Below are positions 27,598 through 38,448 of a stretch of 57,010 nt of DNA, in pieces. Position 1 is the stretch's first letter. Each line of letters opens with the position of its first letter. The stretch spans positions 1 to 57,010 of the forward strand of contig NZ_FOKZ01000025.1 in the NCBI RefSeq assembly GCF_900112285.1, in the 5' to 3' direction. The notes beneath the pieces were generated by a model. The model ran no database searches. It was not told the origin of the DNA and saw only the letters and a program-made list of their open reading frames with translations. The translations under genes were made by a program, and so were the position numbers. Origin of the DNA: Polaromonas sp. OV174. GTDB lineage: Bacteria > Pseudomonadota > Gammaproteobacteria > Burkholderiales > Burkholderiaceae_C.

Positions 27598-27626
27598 AAA
27601 AAAGCGCGGCAATACCGCGCTTTTTT
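27598..27626 (+). terminator. Rho-independent terminator after the parvulin gene
   Basis: AAAAAAGCGCGG, loop CAATA, CCGCGCTTTTTT: a 12-bp symmetrical stem ending in six T, 41 nt after the stop codon. It is symmetrical enough to work in both directions. The remaining gap to 27847 holds no gene I can support. Confidence 0.92.
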
Positions 27627-27847
27627 GCTTTCCAGAGCGATCAAGAGCGCGAAAGTTGTCCTAGTCTAGTGTGGACAAGTTTGTTGATGAGCCCCTGGAA
27701 AAGCCGGCAAAGCGATACAGGGCGGGGCTTTCACTAGGGCGCCCAAACTTTAGGCAATCAATTAGGTAATCCATAAAAAAACGCATTGTTAATATGACTC
27801 GCACAAAACAACAGTCATTATTTTTGGAAGTTGGGAAAAGGCCAAGC

Positions 27848-29440
27848 ATGAAATCCATTCATTTACTGACCACCCTGGCAACGGCCTGCCTGCTGGCGGC
27901 CTGCAGCGGCGGCTATTTTGCCCCTGCGGCCCGTGGTTCCCTGATCCAAAACCCGCCGCTACTCACCACCTCGCTAACGGCCGACAGCCTGGCGGCCAGC
28001 CTCAACAGCAGTGCCACCGGCAAGGGCCTGCTGGCCATGGCAGGAAAACCCAAATGCGGCATCAATGTGCAGCACATCCAGTACGCTACGGTAGGCGGCG
28101 CTGGCGAAGCCACTGACGCATCGGGCGCCCTGATGACGCCATCGGGCGGCGTGGACTGCACAGGGGCCCGTCCCGTCGTGCTCTATGCGCACGGCACCAC
28201 AGCCGCCAAGAACTACAACCTGGGCACCCTGGCGGACAACACGAACCCAGCTTATGGTGAAGCCCTGCTGATTGCCGCCATGTACGCGGCCCAGGGCTTC
28301 ATCGTAGTCGCCCCCAACTATGCTGGCTACGACAGCTCCAGACTCAACTACCACCCCTACCTGAACGCCGACCAGTCATCCAAGGACATGATGGACGCCC
28401 TGAGCGCCGCACGCAAAGCCCTGACTGGCCTGAAGCAGCCTGTGCAAGACAGCGGCAAGCTCTTCATCACCGGTTACTCGCAAGGCGGCCATGTCGCCAT
28501 GGCCACCCACAAGGCCATGCAGGCCGCAGGCCTGCCGGTCGCCGCCAGCGCCCCCATGTCCGGCCCCTACGCCACCGCCGCTTTTGGCGACGCCATTTAC
28601 TACGGCAATGTCAACCTCGGCAGCACGCTCTTCCTGCCTTTGCTGGTGAATAGCTACCAAAAAGCCTACGGCAATATCTACAGCCGTCTCACCGATATTT
28701 ACGAGCCCGCCTACGCCACCGGCCTGGACAAGCTACTGCCCACAGACCTGCCCGTCAAGACCCTGTTCAGCCAGGGTTTGCTGCCGCAAACCACCTTGTT
28801 CAGCAACCCAGCGCCTACGGCGCCCGCCGGCTCGCCACCCACCCTGCAAGCGACCCTGAACGCCATCAGCCCGCCTACCAAGCCGCCCGCGCTGGCGCCA
28901 CTGTTTGCCCTGGGGTTTGGCCATAACAATCTGATGACCAACCAGTCCAGGCTCAATTACCTGCTTGATGCCATCGCCCACCCGGATGGCGCCATGCCGC
29001 GCCTGACTAATGGTGCGCCTGCGGCCAGCCCTGCCCACCCCATGCGCATCGCCGCCAAAAGGAATGACTTGCGTAACTGGACGCCCACCAGCCCCGTGCT
29101 TCTGTGTGGTGGCAAGGGCGACCCGACGGTGTTTTTCGACATCAACACCAGCTTGATGCAAAGCTTCTGGTCAGCCCCCTCACCCGCCGCTCCAGCAGCC
29201 GGTTTGTTGACCGTGCTGGATCTGGCATCTGCCTCCACCGGCGCCGCCGACCCTTACGCCGCGGCCAAAACCGGCTTTAACCAGGCGATGAGCAACACGG
29301 CCAAAGCGGCTATTGCCGCAGGCGCTACCGATGGCGGCAGCGCCGCCGTCACCCAGGCTTATCACGGCGCGCTACTGCCGCCCTTTTGCAACGCTGCCGC
29401 GCGCGGCTTCTTCCAGCAGGTGCTGGCCAGGGGCGCATAA
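27848..29440 (+). CDS. Lipoprotein alpha/beta hydrolase (secretory-lipase-like)
   Basis: 530 residues from ATG 27848 (AAAGG upstream). The signal peptide has a lipobox LLAAC near residue 19, so the protein is a periplasm-facing or outer-membrane lipoprotein. The hydrolase core shows YAHGTT (about 114), VVAPNYAGYDSS (about 150) and the nucleophile elbow GYSQGGH (Ser about 207). A later Asp (CGGKGDPTVFF, about 420) and a His near the C-terminus (YHGALLPPF) are candidates for the rest of the triad. The long Ala/Pro-rich middle (about 300-360) resembles a lid or linker. The substrate may be an ester or lipid. It is flanked by a terminator upstream and a 176-nt gap downstream. Confidence 0.82.
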   Translation: MKSIHLLTTLATACLLAACSGGYFAPAARGSLIQNPPLLTTSLTADSLAASLNSSATGKGLLAMAGKPKCGINVQHIQYATVGGAGEATDASGALMTPSGGVDCTGARPVVLYAHGTTAAKNYNLGTLADNTNPAYGEALLIAAMYAAQGFIVVAPNYAGYDSSRLNYHPYLNADQSSKDMMDALSAARKALTGLKQPVQDSGKLFITGYSQGGHVAMATHKAMQAAGLPVAASAPMSGPYATAAFGDAIYYGNVNLGSTLFLPLLVNSYQKAYGNIYSRLTDIYEPAYATGLDKLLPTDLPVKTLFSQGLLPQTTLFSNPAPTAPAGSPPTLQATLNAISPPTKPPALAPLFALGFGHNNLMTNQSRLNYLLDAIAHPDGAMPRLTNGAPAASPAHPMRIAAKRNDLRNWTPTSPVLLCGGKGDPTVFFDINTSLMQSFWSAPSPAAPAAGLLTVLDLASASTGAADPYAAAKTGFNQAMSNTAKAAIAAGATDGGSAAVTQAYHGALLPPFCNAAARGFFQQVLARGA

Positions 29441-29616
29441 AAGCACCGGCTTGGCCTGGCTGGCAAGGGCCTGAGCGGCGCTATTCAAGCCGACACAGCT
29501 CGCCTTCATTTTGCAAAACGGGGAACAAATGAGCTGTGCTGGCCTCTACCAGCCAGTGCAGCTAGCTCTGAGCTGGAGTACTAGCGCATCAACCCCTGAA
29601 CCGGAGAAGAATAAAG

Positions 29617-30621
29617 ATGAAGTCATTGACCAAGGAGCTGCTCGGCTGCGGCGCACTTTCGCTGCTATTGCTGAGTGCTTCATTGCCTGCAGCAGGAGCC
29701 ACAAAAACGCCCGCTGCAGCAGCCACGGCAAGTCAACAGGCCAGCGCCAACAGCGCACTGGCATGGACGCAATGGGAATTGATTTCGCCTGAATACGCAG
29801 GGCTGGAGCAGCGAGCCTTCTTGAAATTCACAGACCTCCGCTTGAACGCCTCGGTGGGTTTGAATTCCATAGGTGGAAGCTACACGCTGGATGGCAAAAA
29901 AATAACCATCAACCACTTGTTTTCAACACGCATGGCGGGCCCTGCTTCGCTGATGAAGGCGGAAGACCTCTATAGCCAGGCGCTGCAGAGCGTGCGGAGC
30001 TTTGATGTTTCAGCCGATGGAAAAAACCTGAGCTTGCGCGGCGAATCCACCTTGTCATTTCGTTTGACGGGCCACACCCCGCAAGGCTTTGTCGCGACAG
30101 AAAGCAAAATCATCAATGTGGCGCCGCAACTCGGCCCGGAACTGGACGGCGACAAAACGCCCAAGTATCTGCAACTTGAGGATTTGAGTCAGGGCAGCAG
30201 CTGGGGACGCTTTAGCGAGGCCAGCATAGAAGGCTTCGACTATGTGCCAGGCTACCGTTACCAGATGCGCGTCGTCGTCGAGCGCAACGCACGCACCAAC
30301 GAAAAGCGGCTACGCCTGCTGGAGGTTTTCAGCCAGCAGTGGATGCAAAGCACCAAGCTAGAAGCCAATCACAAGATCCTTGAAGTCGCGCCGACCAAAG
30401 TCAATTGCGTAGGCGTGGCGCCCATGCAATGCCTGCAGGTGCGCGAAGCAGGCGGCCAGTGGACAAACTTCCATGCCCCGATTGAAGGCTTCAACTTTCA
30501 GGAAGGCTGGCGTTATCGCCTCCAAGTCGCGGTGGAGCCGGTTCAAAATCCGCCAGCAGATGCTTCGAGCTTGCGCTACACGCTGGTGCGTATCCTCGAC
30601 AAGCTGCCGGTCATTCGCTAA
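29617..30621 (+). CDS. Exported META domain protein with two DUF4377-like repeats
   Basis: 334 residues. A signal peptide (LLGCGALSLLLLSASLPAAG) ends near residue 28. Residues about 48-150 have the META/HslJ pattern (AWTQWELIS, FLKFTDLRLNASVGLNSIGGSYTLDG, then FDVSADGKNLSLRG). A DUF4377 module follows at about 245-330 (EVAPTKVNCVGVAPMQCLQV, FNFQEGWRYRLQVAVEPV). The segment at about 165-240 (INVAPQLGPE, FDYVPGYRYQMRVVVE, LRLLEVF) looks like a second, diverged DUF4377 without the cysteine pair. Such domains occur in exported stress or heat-inducible proteins; the function is unknown. Start ATG 29617 follows GGAGAAG. Confidence 0.78.
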   Translation: MKSLTKELLGCGALSLLLLSASLPAAGATKTPAAAATASQQASANSALAWTQWELISPEYAGLEQRAFLKFTDLRLNASVGLNSIGGSYTLDGKKITINHLFSTRMAGPASLMKAEDLYSQALQSVRSFDVSADGKNLSLRGESTLSFRLTGHTPQGFVATESKIINVAPQLGPELDGDKTPKYLQLEDLSQGSSWGRFSEASIEGFDYVPGYRYQMRVVVERNARTNEKRLRLLEVFSQQWMQSTKLEANHKILEVAPTKVNCVGVAPMQCLQVREAGGQWTNFHAPIEGFNFQEGWRYRLQVAVEPVQNPPADASSLRYTLVRILDKLPVIR

Positions 30622-30643
30622 GCGCCGGCGCCCTTGGCTGGGA

Positions 30644-30679
30644 CATGCTGGTCACGCCGCGAGTGGCGTGACCAGCATG
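30644..30679. terminator. Long hairpin between convergent genes
   Basis: CATGCTGGTCACGCC and GGCGTGACCAGCATG form a 15-bp perfect stem with a 6-nt loop. It lies between the converging META/DUF4377 gene and purL. Neither side has a U-tract, so it is either a factor-assisted bidirectional terminator or another structured element. Confidence 0.55.
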
Positions 30680-30701
30680 CGGCCTTATGGGATCACGCCG
30701 A

Positions 30702-33700
30702 TCAAGCCACCCACTTGCGCGCGTTGAGCCACAGCTGCGTCCAGGGGCTGAGCTCGCTCTTGTCCAGGCTGGTCCAGCTCATCTGGATGTTGCGGAACAC
30801 GCGCTCGGGGTGCGGCATCATGGCGGTGAAGCGGCCGTCTAGCGTGGTCACTGCGGTCAAACCGCCGGCGCTGCCGTTGGGGTTGGCCGGATAGGCCTCC
30901 GTCGGCTGGCCGTGGTTGTCGGTGAAACGCATGGCGGCAATCGCCTTGCTGGCATCGCCGCGATAGGCAAAGTTGGCATAGCCCTCGCCATGAGCCACCG
31001 CGATGGGCAGGCGCGTACCGGCCATGCCTTGCAGGAACAGGCTGGGCGAATCCAGCACTTCAACCTGGCTCAAGCGGGCTTCAAAACGCTCGCTCTGGTT
31101 GGTGGTGAAACGCGGCCAGGCTTGAGCGCCCGGAATGATGTCGGCCAGCTCGGCAAACATCTGGCAGCCGTTGCACACGCCCAGACCAAAGGTATCGAGG
31201 CGACCGAAGAAGGCCTTGAACTGGTCGGCCAACACCGGGTTGAAGGTGATGGAGCGCGCCCAGCCAATGCCGGCACCCAGGGTGTCGCCATAGCTGAAAC
31301 CACCACAGGCCACCACGCCCTTGAAATCGGCCAGCTGGGCCCGGCCGGTTTGCAGGTCGGTCATGTGCACGTCTATGGCTTCAAAGCCGGCCTGCGTGAA
31401 GGCGTAAGCCATTTCCACATGCGAGTTGACGCCCTGCTCGCGCAGCACCGCCACCTTGGGGCGCGACAGATTCAGCGCCGGCGCAGCCGGCAGCTTGGCG
31501 GGCTCAAAGCTCAGGTGCACATGCAAGCCGGGATCGCTCGGCTCGCCGGCGGCGGCGTGCTCGGCATCGGCGCAGGCTGGGTTGTCGCGCTGCTGGTTGA
31601 TCTTCCAGCTGATCGAGTCCCAGACCTGATGCAAGTCGTGCAGCTTGGCGCTGAACACCGACTTGGTGTCGCGCCAGATCTGCACTTCGCCCTTGCCGAT
31701 TTCCAGCGCAGCGTGTTGCGGCCGGGTCTTGCCGACGAAGTGGCTGAATTTGGACAGGCCGTGCTCGCGCAGGGTTTGCATGACCTCGTTGCGCGACTCG
31801 GTGCGCACCTGAATCACGGCGCCCAGCTCTTCGTTGAACAAGGCTTTGAGCGTCAGCTCTTCGCGGCGCGGGCCGACTTGCTTTGCCCAGTTCTTGCTGT
31901 CACCGGCATCCATGCGGCTGTCGCTGATGCCGTCGCCTTCGAGCAGCAGCATGTCGATATTGAGCGACACGCCGACATGGCCGGCAAAAGCCATCTCGCA
32001 AACGGTGGCGAACAAGCCGCCGTCGCTGCGATCGTGGTAGGCCAGGATCTGGCCCTGGGCGCGCAGCGCATTGATGGCGTTGACCAGGTTGACCAGGTCT
32101 TTGGCCTCGTCCAGATCGGGCACTGCGCCGTCTTCGAGCTTGAGGCTTTGCGCCAGGATGGAGCCGCCCATGCGCATCTGACCCTTGCCCAGGTCGATCA
32201 GGATCAGCGTGGTGTCGGCCTCCTCTGCATTGAGTTGCGGCGTCAGCGTGCCGCGCACATCGGCCAGGGTGGCAAAGGCGCTGACGATCAGCGACACCGG
32301 CGAGGTGACTTTCTTGGCTTGGCTGTCGTCACTCCAGACCGTGCGCATGGACAGCGAATCCTTGCCGACGGGAATCGATACGCCCAGCGCCGGGCACAAC
32401 TCCATGCCGACAGCCTTGACGGTTTCGTACAGCGCGGCGTCCTGACCCGGCTCGCCGCAGGCGGCCATCCAGTTGGCAGACAGCTTGACGCGCGGCAGCT
32501 CAATCGGTGCGGCCAGCAAGTTGGTGATGGCCTCAGCCACCGCCATGCGACCCGATGCCGCGGCATTGTTAGCGGCCAGCGGCGTGCGTTCGCCCATGCT
32601 CATGGCTTCGCCGGCAAAGCCCTGGTAGTCGGCCAAGGTGACGGCGCAATCGGCCACCGGCACTTGCCACGGGCCGACCATCTGGTCGCGGTGCGTCATG
32701 CCGCCCACGGTGCGGTCGCCAATGGTGATCAAAAAGCGCTTGGAGGCCACCGTCGGGTGGCTCAGCACATCAATCGCGCTCTTTTGCAGCTCCACGCCGG
32801 TCAGGTCAATCGCTTTGATGGCGCGCGTCACGGTGGTCACGTCGCGGTGCATCTTGGGCGGCTTGCCCAGCAGCACGTTCATGGGCATGTCGACCGGCGA
32901 GGCAGCGCCCTGATCAGACAGCACCAGCTGCCTTTCTTCCGTGGCCACGCCAATCACCGCAAACGGGCAACGCTCGCGCTCGCAAAAGGCCTGGAACTGC
33001 GGCAGCGACTCGGGCGCAATCGCCATGACGTAGCGTTCCTGACTCTCGTTGCTCCAGATTTCCTTGGGCGACAGGCCGCTTTCTTCCAGCGGCACGGCGC
33101 GCAGTGCAAAACTTGCGCCGCGCCCGGCATCATTCACCAGTTCGGGGAAGGCGTTGGACAGGCCGCCGGCACCCACGTCGTGGATCGCCAGAATCGGGTT
33201 GGCCGTGCCAAGCTGGGCACACTGGTTGATGACCTCTTGCGCACGGCGCTCGATTTCGGGGTTACCGCGCTGTACCGAGTCAAAGTCCAGGCTGGCCGCA
33301 TTGGCGCCCGAAGCCATGGAGCTGGCGGCACTGCCACCCATGCCAATGCGCATGCCGGGGCCGCCGAGCTGGATCAGCAAAGTGCCGGCCGGGAACAGGA
33401 TTTTCTTGGTGAGTTGGGCATCAATGGTGCCGACGCCGCCGGCGATCATGATGGGCTTGTGGTAGCCCCAGCGCTCGCCGCCCACGGTTTGCTCGTACTC
33501 GCGGAAGTAGCCGGCCAGGTTGGGGCGGCCAAATTCGTTGTTGAAGGCCGCGCCACCCAGCGGGCCTTCGGTCATGATTTGCAGCGGACTGGCGATGTGC
33601 TCGGGCTTGCCGTAGTCGCCGTCGAACAGCTTGGACACGGTAAAGCCGGTCAGGCCAGCCTTGGGCTTGGAGCCGCGACCGGTGGCGCCTTCGTCGCGAA

Positions 33701-34727
33701 TTTCGCCGCCGGCGCCGGTGGAGGCGCCGGGGAATGGCGAGATCGCCGTGGGGTGGTTGTGGGTTTCAACCTTCATCAGCACATGCGTCAGCACGTCCTC
33801 GGAAGCGCTATAGCTTTGATAGCTGGTAGCGCATGCCACATCTGCGCTAGAGGTCGATTTCGCATAAAAACGCTGGATTTTTCCGCCTTCCATGACGGAG
33901 GCGTTGTCGGAGTAAGCCACCACCGTGTGCTGGGGGTTGAGCTTCTCGGTGTTGCGAATCATGCCGAACAGGCTTTTGTCCTGGGCCACGCCGTCAATCG
34001 TGAAGTCGGCGTTGAAAATCTTGTGGCGGCAATGCTCGCTATTGGCCTGGGCAAACATCATCAGCTCGACGTCGGTCGGGTTGCGCTTGAGCTGGGTGAA
34101 GGCGTTGACCAGGTAGTCAATTTCGTCCGCCGCCAGCGCCAGGCCGAACTCGGTATTGGCGCGTTCCAGCGCCGCCTTGCCACCGGCCAGCACGTCTATG
34201 GTTTGCAGCGGCGCGCCCTGCAATTCGGTGAACAGACCGGCCGCCTGGGCGCGCTCGAACATCACGCTTTCCGTCATGCGGTCGTGCAGCAAGGCCGCCA
34301 CCTGCTGGTGCTGCGCCTCGCTCAAGGCGCTCTTGCTGAAAAAACCGGATTTCAGCGTCAGGCGGTATTCGGTAATGCGCTCTATGCGCTTGATGGCCAG
34401 GCCGCAGTTGTGCGCGATATCGGTCGCCTTGGAGGCCCAGGGCGACACCGTGCCAAAACGCGGCGAAACAATAAACAGCAAGGCCTGATCCGCGCTGCCG
34501 GCCGGCTCTGAGCAGGGCTCGCCGTAGGTCAGCAAGGCCGCCAGCTGGGTCTTGACGGCCTCGGAGGGCGCGGCCTCGCTGGCCACCAAATGCACAAACC
34601 GGGCGCTGATGCCCACGATCTTGTCGTGAATCGCTTGCAGGCGGGGAAGAAGTTGCTGGACGCGAAAGTCGCTCAGGGCGCTGATGCCATGGGCTTCGCC
34701 CTCAAAAGTCGTCAGGTGCAGGGTCAC
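30702..34727 (-). CDS. purL: Phosphoribosylformylglycinamidine synthase
   Basis: About 1341 residues, the large single-chain form (E. coli about 1295). It converts FGAR plus glutamine and ATP to FGAM in purine synthesis. Motifs are [49 protein letters not shown]...[13 protein letters not shown] and, in the C-terminal glutamine amidotransferase domain, [12 protein letters not shown] (nucleophile Cys) and [10 protein letters not shown] chose GTG 34725-34727, giving the family N-terminus [12 protein letters not shown] 34872-34874 would add 49 unconserved residues. Just before the [10 protein letters not shown] motif it carries about 11-20 extra residues encoded by a dispersed repeat (33807-33870). 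Confidence 0.93.
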   Translation of the reverse strand: MTLHLTTFEGEAHGISALSDFRVQQLLPRLQAIHDKIVGISARFVHLVASEAAPSEAVKTQLAALLTYGEPCSEPAGSADQALLFIVSPRFGTVSPWASKATDIAHNCGLAIKRIERITEYRLTLKSGFFSKSALSEAQHQQVAALLHDRMTESVMFERAQAAGLFTELQGAPLQTIDVLAGGKAALERANTEFGLALAADEIDYLVNAFTQLKRNPTDVELMMFAQANSEHCRHKIFNADFTIDGVAQDKSLFGMIRNTEKLNPQHTVVAYSDNASVMEGGKIQRFYAKSTSSADVACATSYQSYSASEDVLTHVLMKVETHNHPTAISPFPGASTGAGGEIRDEGATGRGSKPKAGLTGFTVSKLFDGDYGKPEHIASPLQIMTEGPLGGAAFNNEFGRPNLAGYFREYEQTVGGERWGYHKPIMIAGGVGTIDAQLTKKILFPAGTLLIQLGGPGMRIGMGGSAASSMASGANAASLDFDSVQRGNPEIERRAQEVINQCAQLGTANPILAIHDVGAGGLSNAFPELVNDAGRGASFALRAVPLEESGLSPKEIWSNESQERYVMAIAPESLPQFQAFCERERCPFAVIGVATEERQLVLSDQGAASPVDMPMNVLLGKPPKMHRDVTTVTRAIKAIDLTGVELQKSAIDVLSHPTVASKRFLITIGDRTVGGMTHRDQMVGPWQVPVADCAVTLADYQGFAGEAMSMGERTPLAANNAAASGRMAVAEAITNLLAAPIELPRVKLSANWMAACGEPGQDAALYETVKAVGMELCPALGVSIPVGKDSLSMRTVWSDDSQAKKVTSPVSLIVSAFATLADVRGTLTPQLNAEEADTTLILIDLGKGQMRMGGSILAQSLKLEDGAVPDLDEAKDLVNLVNAINALRAQGQILAYHDRSDGGLFATVCEMAFAGHVGVSLNIDMLLLEGDGISDSRMDAGDSKNWAKQVGPRREELTLKALFNEELGAVIQVRTESRNEVMQTLREHGLSKFSHFVGKTRPQHAALEIGKGEVQIWRDTKSVFSAKLHDLHQVWDSISWKINQQRDNPACADAEHAAAGEPSDPGLHVHLSFEPAKLPAAPALNLSRPKVAVLREQGVNSHVEMAYAFTQAGFEAIDVHMTDLQTGRAQLADFKGVVACGGFSYGDTLGAGIGWARSITFNPVLADQFKAFFGRLDTFGLGVCNGCQMFAELADIIPGAQAWPRFTTNQSERFEARLSQVEVLDSPSLFLQGMAGTRLPIAVAHGEGYANFAYRGDASKAIAAMRFTDNHGQPTEAYPANPNGSAGGLTAVTTLDGRFTAMMPHPERVFRNIQMSWTSLDKSELSPWTQLWLNARKWVA
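33807..33870 (+). repeat. GCTAT-N7-ATAGC element inside purL
   Basis: GCTAT (33807-33811), AGCTTTG, ATAGC (33819-33823), TGGTAGCGCATG, then GCGCTAGAGGTCGATTTCGC. It matches the intergenic copies closely, yet lies within the purL frame, antisense to the gene. It encodes the segment [20 protein letters not shown], placed where E. coli PurL has a shorter loop before its [10 protein letters not shown] motif. Confidence 0.75.
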
Positions 34728-34966
34728 GGTAGCGGTGGCCTTGTAGTGGGAGGTTGGCAGCGCATGGGCTGTTGCTGGGGTGTCGCGCCGCCCGCCAGCC
34801 AGTGCTTTGGCAAGGCCTGCAGGGTACGCGTTAACCCGTAATTTTACCAGCGAGTCCGGGCTGCGCGCGTTCATGCGCCTAATTTGGCCGCCGGCGCTGG
34901 CAGCCCGCAATAGCTGGTGCTGACGCGGGAAATGCACTGCCAGTGGTCCGGTGGGATAATCGGGCC

Positions 34967-35797
34967 ATGAGTATTACTTACAAAGACGCCGCAGGTATTG
35001 AAGGCATGCGCGTGGCGTGCAGGCTCGCTTCCGAGGTGCTGGACTACATCACCCCCTTTATCAAGCCGGGCATCACCACCAACGAAATCGACCGGCTGGC
35101 CTCCGAGTGCATGGTCACGCAGGGCTCGATTTCCGCCACCCTCAACTACCAGCCGCCGGGCTATGTGCCCTACCCCAAATCCCTGTGCACCTCGGTCAAC
35201 CACCAGGTCTGCCACGGCATTCCCAATGACAAGCCGCTGAAAAAAGGCGACATCGTCAACGTCGACGTGACCGTCATCAAGGATGGCTGGCACGGCGATA
35301 ACAGCCGCATGTATCTGATCGGCGACTGCTCGATTGCCGCCAAGCGGCTGTGCCACATCACCTATGAGTCCATGTGGCACGGCATCATGCGCGTCAAGCC
35401 CGGCGTCCGGCTGGGCGACATCGGTCATGCCATCCAGGTTTTTGCCGAAAAAAATGGTTTTTCCGTGGTGCGCGAATTTTGCGGCCATGGCATTGGGCAG
35501 AAGTTTCATGAGGACCCGCAGGTGCTGCATTACGGCCGGCCCGGTACGCTGGAAGAACTCAAGCCCGGCATGATTTTCACCATTGAGCCCATGATCAACG
35601 CCGGCAAGCGCGACATCAAGGACGGCCCGGAAAAAGACGGCTGGAGCATCGTGACGCGCGACCACTCGCTCTCGGCCCAGTGGGAGCACACCGTGCTGGT
35701 CACCGAAACCGGCTACGAGGTGCTGACGCTCTCCGCCGGCAGCCCGCCGATTCCCGCCTTTGTTCCGCAAAGCAGCCCGGAGCAGGCCGGCGCCTGA
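34967..35797 (+). CDS. map: Type I methionine aminopeptidase
   Basis: 276 residues. Substrate and metal ligands are visible: CHGIPN (His about 80), [18 protein letters not shown] (Asp about 98 and 109), [14 protein letters not shown] (His about 173), FTIEPM (Glu about 206) and WEHTVLVT (Glu about 237). It removes the initiator methionine from nascent proteins. It has a short Pro-rich C-terminal tail. ATG 34967 begins the family N-terminus [14 protein letters not shown]; an upstream in-frame start lacks conservation. It is divergent from purL and 59 nt before glnD. Confidence 0.95.
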   Translation: MSITYKDAAGIEGMRVACRLASEVLDYITPFIKPGITTNEIDRLASECMVTQGSISATLNYQPPGYVPYPKSLCTSVNHQVCHGIPNDKPLKKGDIVNVDVTVIKDGWHGDNSRMYLIGDCSIAAKRLCHITYESMWHGIMRVKPGVRLGDIGHAIQVFAEKNGFSVVREFCGHGIGQKFHEDPQVLHYGRPGTLEELKPGMIFTIEPMINAGKRDIKDGPEKDGWSIVTRDHSLSAQWEHTVLVTETGYEVLTLSAGSPPIPAFVPQSSPEQAGA

Positions 35798-35856
35798 TCA
35801 CCCCGCCCCCCGGCGCATCCCCGCGCCCGCATGTGTTCACCCCTGGATGAGCTGGT

Positions 35857-38448
35857 ATGACTGAACTGCTGCAAGTGCGCGAACAATACCGGGCGGGCAA
35901 GGCCGCGCTGCTGGCCTCGCTGGCAAGCAGCGGCGCCTCGACTAGGGGCATACACGGCCTGCTGAAAAAGCTGGCCAAACATACCGACGCCACCTTGCAG
36001 CAGCTGTGGCAGCAGGCCGATTTTCCGGCCTCTGTCTGCTTGGTGGCGGTCGGCGGCTTTGGCCGGGGTGAGCTCTTCCCCCATTCCGATATCGATGTCT
36101 TGCTGCTGCTGCCCGACGATGCGCAAGTCGAAAACGATCCGGCGCTCAAGGCCAAGGTGGAAGGCTTCATCAGCAATTGCTGGGACGGCGGCCTGGAAAT
36201 AGGCTCCAGCGTGCGCACGGCGGCCGACTGCGTGGAAGAAGCGGCCAAGGACGTTACGGTGCAGACCTCCTTGCTGGAGATGCGGCTGATCACCGGGTCC
36301 AAGAGCAACTTCCTGCGCCTGCAACGCCAGCTCGATGCCATCCTCGATCCCAAGGCCTTTTTTATCGCCAAAACGCTGGAGCTGCGGCAGCGCCACAACA
36401 AATTTGAAAACACGCCCTACGCGTTGGAGCCCAACTGCAAGGAGTCGCCGGGCGGCCTGCGCGACCTGCAGGTGCTGTTGTGGGTAGCGCGGGCGGCCGG
36501 CTTGGGCAAGTCCTGGGACGAGCTGGCCAAAAACGGCCTGGCCACGGCTTTTGAAATACGGCAGATCAAGGCCAACGAGGCGCTGCTCAGCATGGTGCGC
36601 GCGCGTCTGCACCTGATTTCCGGCCGCCGTGAAGACCGGCTGGTGTTCGACCTGCAAACCGCCGTGGCCGAGTCCTTCGGCTATGGGGCCCAGGCCGACG
36701 AGGCAAGCAAGCGACCGCGCCGCCTCAGCGAAGCGCTGATGCGGCGCTATTACTGGGCCGCCAAGGCGGTAAGCCAGTTGAACCAGATTTTGCTGCTCAA
36801 CATCGAAGAGCGGCTCAACCCCGACACCTATCCGCTGCGTCCCATCAACGAACGTTTTCTGGACAAGTCCGGCATGCTGGAAGTCGCCAGCGACGACCTG
36901 TATGTGCGCCAGCCCCACGCCATCCTGGAAACCTTTTTGCTGTATGAGACCACGGTGGGCATCAAGGGCCTGTCGGCGCGTACCCTGAGGGCGCTGTACA
37001 ACGCCAGGGGCGTGATGAACGGCGCATTTCGCCGCGACCCGGTGAACCGCACCACCTTCAGGCGCATCCTGCAGCAACCCGAGGGCATCACACACGCCCT
37101 GCGGCTGATGAACCAGACCTCGGTGCTGGGCCGCTACCTCTGGGTGTTCCGCAACATCGTCGGGCAGATGCAGCACGACCTGTTCCACGTCTACACGGTG
37201 GACCAGCACATCCTGATGGTGCTGCGCAACGTGCGGCGCTTCTTCATGGCCGAGCATTCGCACGAGTACCCCATGTGCTCGCAATTGGCGGCCGGCTGGG
37301 ACAAGCCCTGGATACTTTTTATTGCCGCGCTGTTTCACGACATTGCCAAGGGCCGCGGCGGCGACCATTCCGAACTGGGCCGCAAGGAGGTGCGCGTGTT
37401 CTGCCGCCAGCATGGCATTGCCAGCGAAGACGCCAAGCTAATCGAATTCCTGGTCGGCGAGCACCTGAGCATGAGCCGCATCGCCCAAAAGGAAGACCTG
37501 AGCAACCCCGAAGTGATTGCCGCTTTCGCCCAGCGCGTGGGCAACGAGCGCTACCTGACGGCACTCTATCTGCTGACGGTGGCCGACATACGCGGCACCA
37601 GCCCCAAGGTCTGGAATGCCTGGAAGGGCAAGCTGCTGGAAGACCTTTACCGCTACACCCTGCGTGTGCTGGGTGGCCGCGCGCCCGATGCCGACGCCGA
37701 GGTCGAAGCCCGCAAGCGCGAAGCCCTGACCACACTGGCCCTGCATGCCGAACCTTTTGAGGGGCACAAGGCACTGTGGGACACGCTGGACGTGAGTTAT
37801 TTCATGCGCCACGAGGCCAGCGACATCGCCTGGCATGCGCGCCAGCTGTCGCGCCATGTCGGCAAGGCCAAGGCCATTGTTCGCGCCCGCCGCTCACTGG
37901 CGGGCGAAGGCATGCAGGTGCTGGTCTACACACCCGACGCACCCGACTTGTTCGCGCGCATCTGCGGCTACTTTGACCAGGCCGGGTTCAGCATCCTGGA
38001 CGCCAAGATCCACACCGCCAACAACGGCTACGCCATTGACACCTTCCAGGTCATCAGCCCGACGCTGGCCGAGCATTACCGCGAACTGGCAGCCATGGTC
38101 GAAGCCGACCTGGACCGCACCATAGAAGAGCCTGGCCCGCTGCCGCCGCCCGGCAAAGGCCGGGTGTCGCGCCGGGTCAAAAGTTTTCCGATTGCGCCGC
38201 GGGTGGATTTGCGGCCCGATGAAAAAGCCCAGCGCTGGCTGCTCAGCGTTTCGGCCAGCGACCGCGTCGGCCTGCTCTACCTGATCGCCCGCGTGCTGGC
38301 CCGGCACAAGATCAATCTCCAGCTCGCCAAGATCACCACCCTGGGCGAGCGCGTCGAAGATACTTTTTTGATCGATGGCCCCGAACTGCAGCACAACAAG
38401 GCGCAGATCGCCATAGAGACCGAGTTGCTGGAAGCGCTGAACGCTTAG
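35857..38448 (+). CDS. glnD: Bifunctional PII uridylyltransferase/uridylyl-removing enzyme
   Basis: 863 residues. The order is an N-terminal nucleotidyltransferase domain with [20 protein letters not shown] (about 66-85), a helical linker, the HD phosphohydrolase domain ([16 protein letters not shown], about 493), then two ACT domains (starting near [18 protein letters not shown] about 690 and [20 protein letters not shown] about 800). It senses glutamine and uridylylates or de-uridylylates PII, controlling nitrogen metabolism. All key residues appear present. It follows map by 59 nt; the stop overlaps the convergent methyltransferase gene by 4 nt. Confidence 0.96.
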   Translation: MTELLQVREQYRAGKAALLASLASSGASTRGIHGLLKKLAKHTDATLQQLWQQADFPASVCLVAVGGFGRGELFPHSDIDVLLLLPDDAQVENDPALKAKVEGFISNCWDGGLEIGSSVRTAADCVEEAAKDVTVQTSLLEMRLITGSKSNFLRLQRQLDAILDPKAFFIAKTLELRQRHNKFENTPYALEPNCKESPGGLRDLQVLLWVARAAGLGKSWDELAKNGLATAFEIRQIKANEALLSMVRARLHLISGRREDRLVFDLQTAVAESFGYGAQADEASKRPRRLSEALMRRYYWAAKAVSQLNQILLLNIEERLNPDTYPLRPINERFLDKSGMLEVASDDLYVRQPHAILETFLLYETTVGIKGLSARTLRALYNARGVMNGAFRRDPVNRTTFRRILQQPEGITHALRLMNQTSVLGRYLWVFRNIVGQMQHDLFHVYTVDQHILMVLRNVRRFFMAEHSHEYPMCSQLAAGWDKPWILFIAALFHDIAKGRGGDHSELGRKEVRVFCRQHGIASEDAKLIEFLVGEHLSMSRIAQKEDLSNPEVIAAFAQRVGNERYLTALYLLTVADIRGTSPKVWNAWKGKLLEDLYRYTLRVLGGRAPDADAEVEARKREALTTLALHAEPFEGHKALWDTLDVSYFMRHEASDIAWHARQLSRHVGKAKAIVRARRSLAGEGMQVLVYTPDAPDLFARICGYFDQAGFSILDAKIHTANNGYAIDTFQVISPTLAEHYRELAAMVEADLDRTIEEPGPLPPPGKGRVSRRVKSFPIAPRVDLRPDEKAQRWLLSVSASDRVGLLYLIARVLARHKINLQLAKITTLGERVEDTFLIDGPELQHNKAQIAIETELLEALNA

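Noticed and set aside
30912..34511. Open frame of 1199 codons on the plus strand
   Set aside because: It lies wholly antisense to purL, has His/Gln/Arg-rich composition typical of reverse-strand reading of GC-rich genes, and shows no family motif.
35713..37413. Open frame of 566 codons on the minus strand
   Set aside because: It is the shadow of glnD on the opposite strand.
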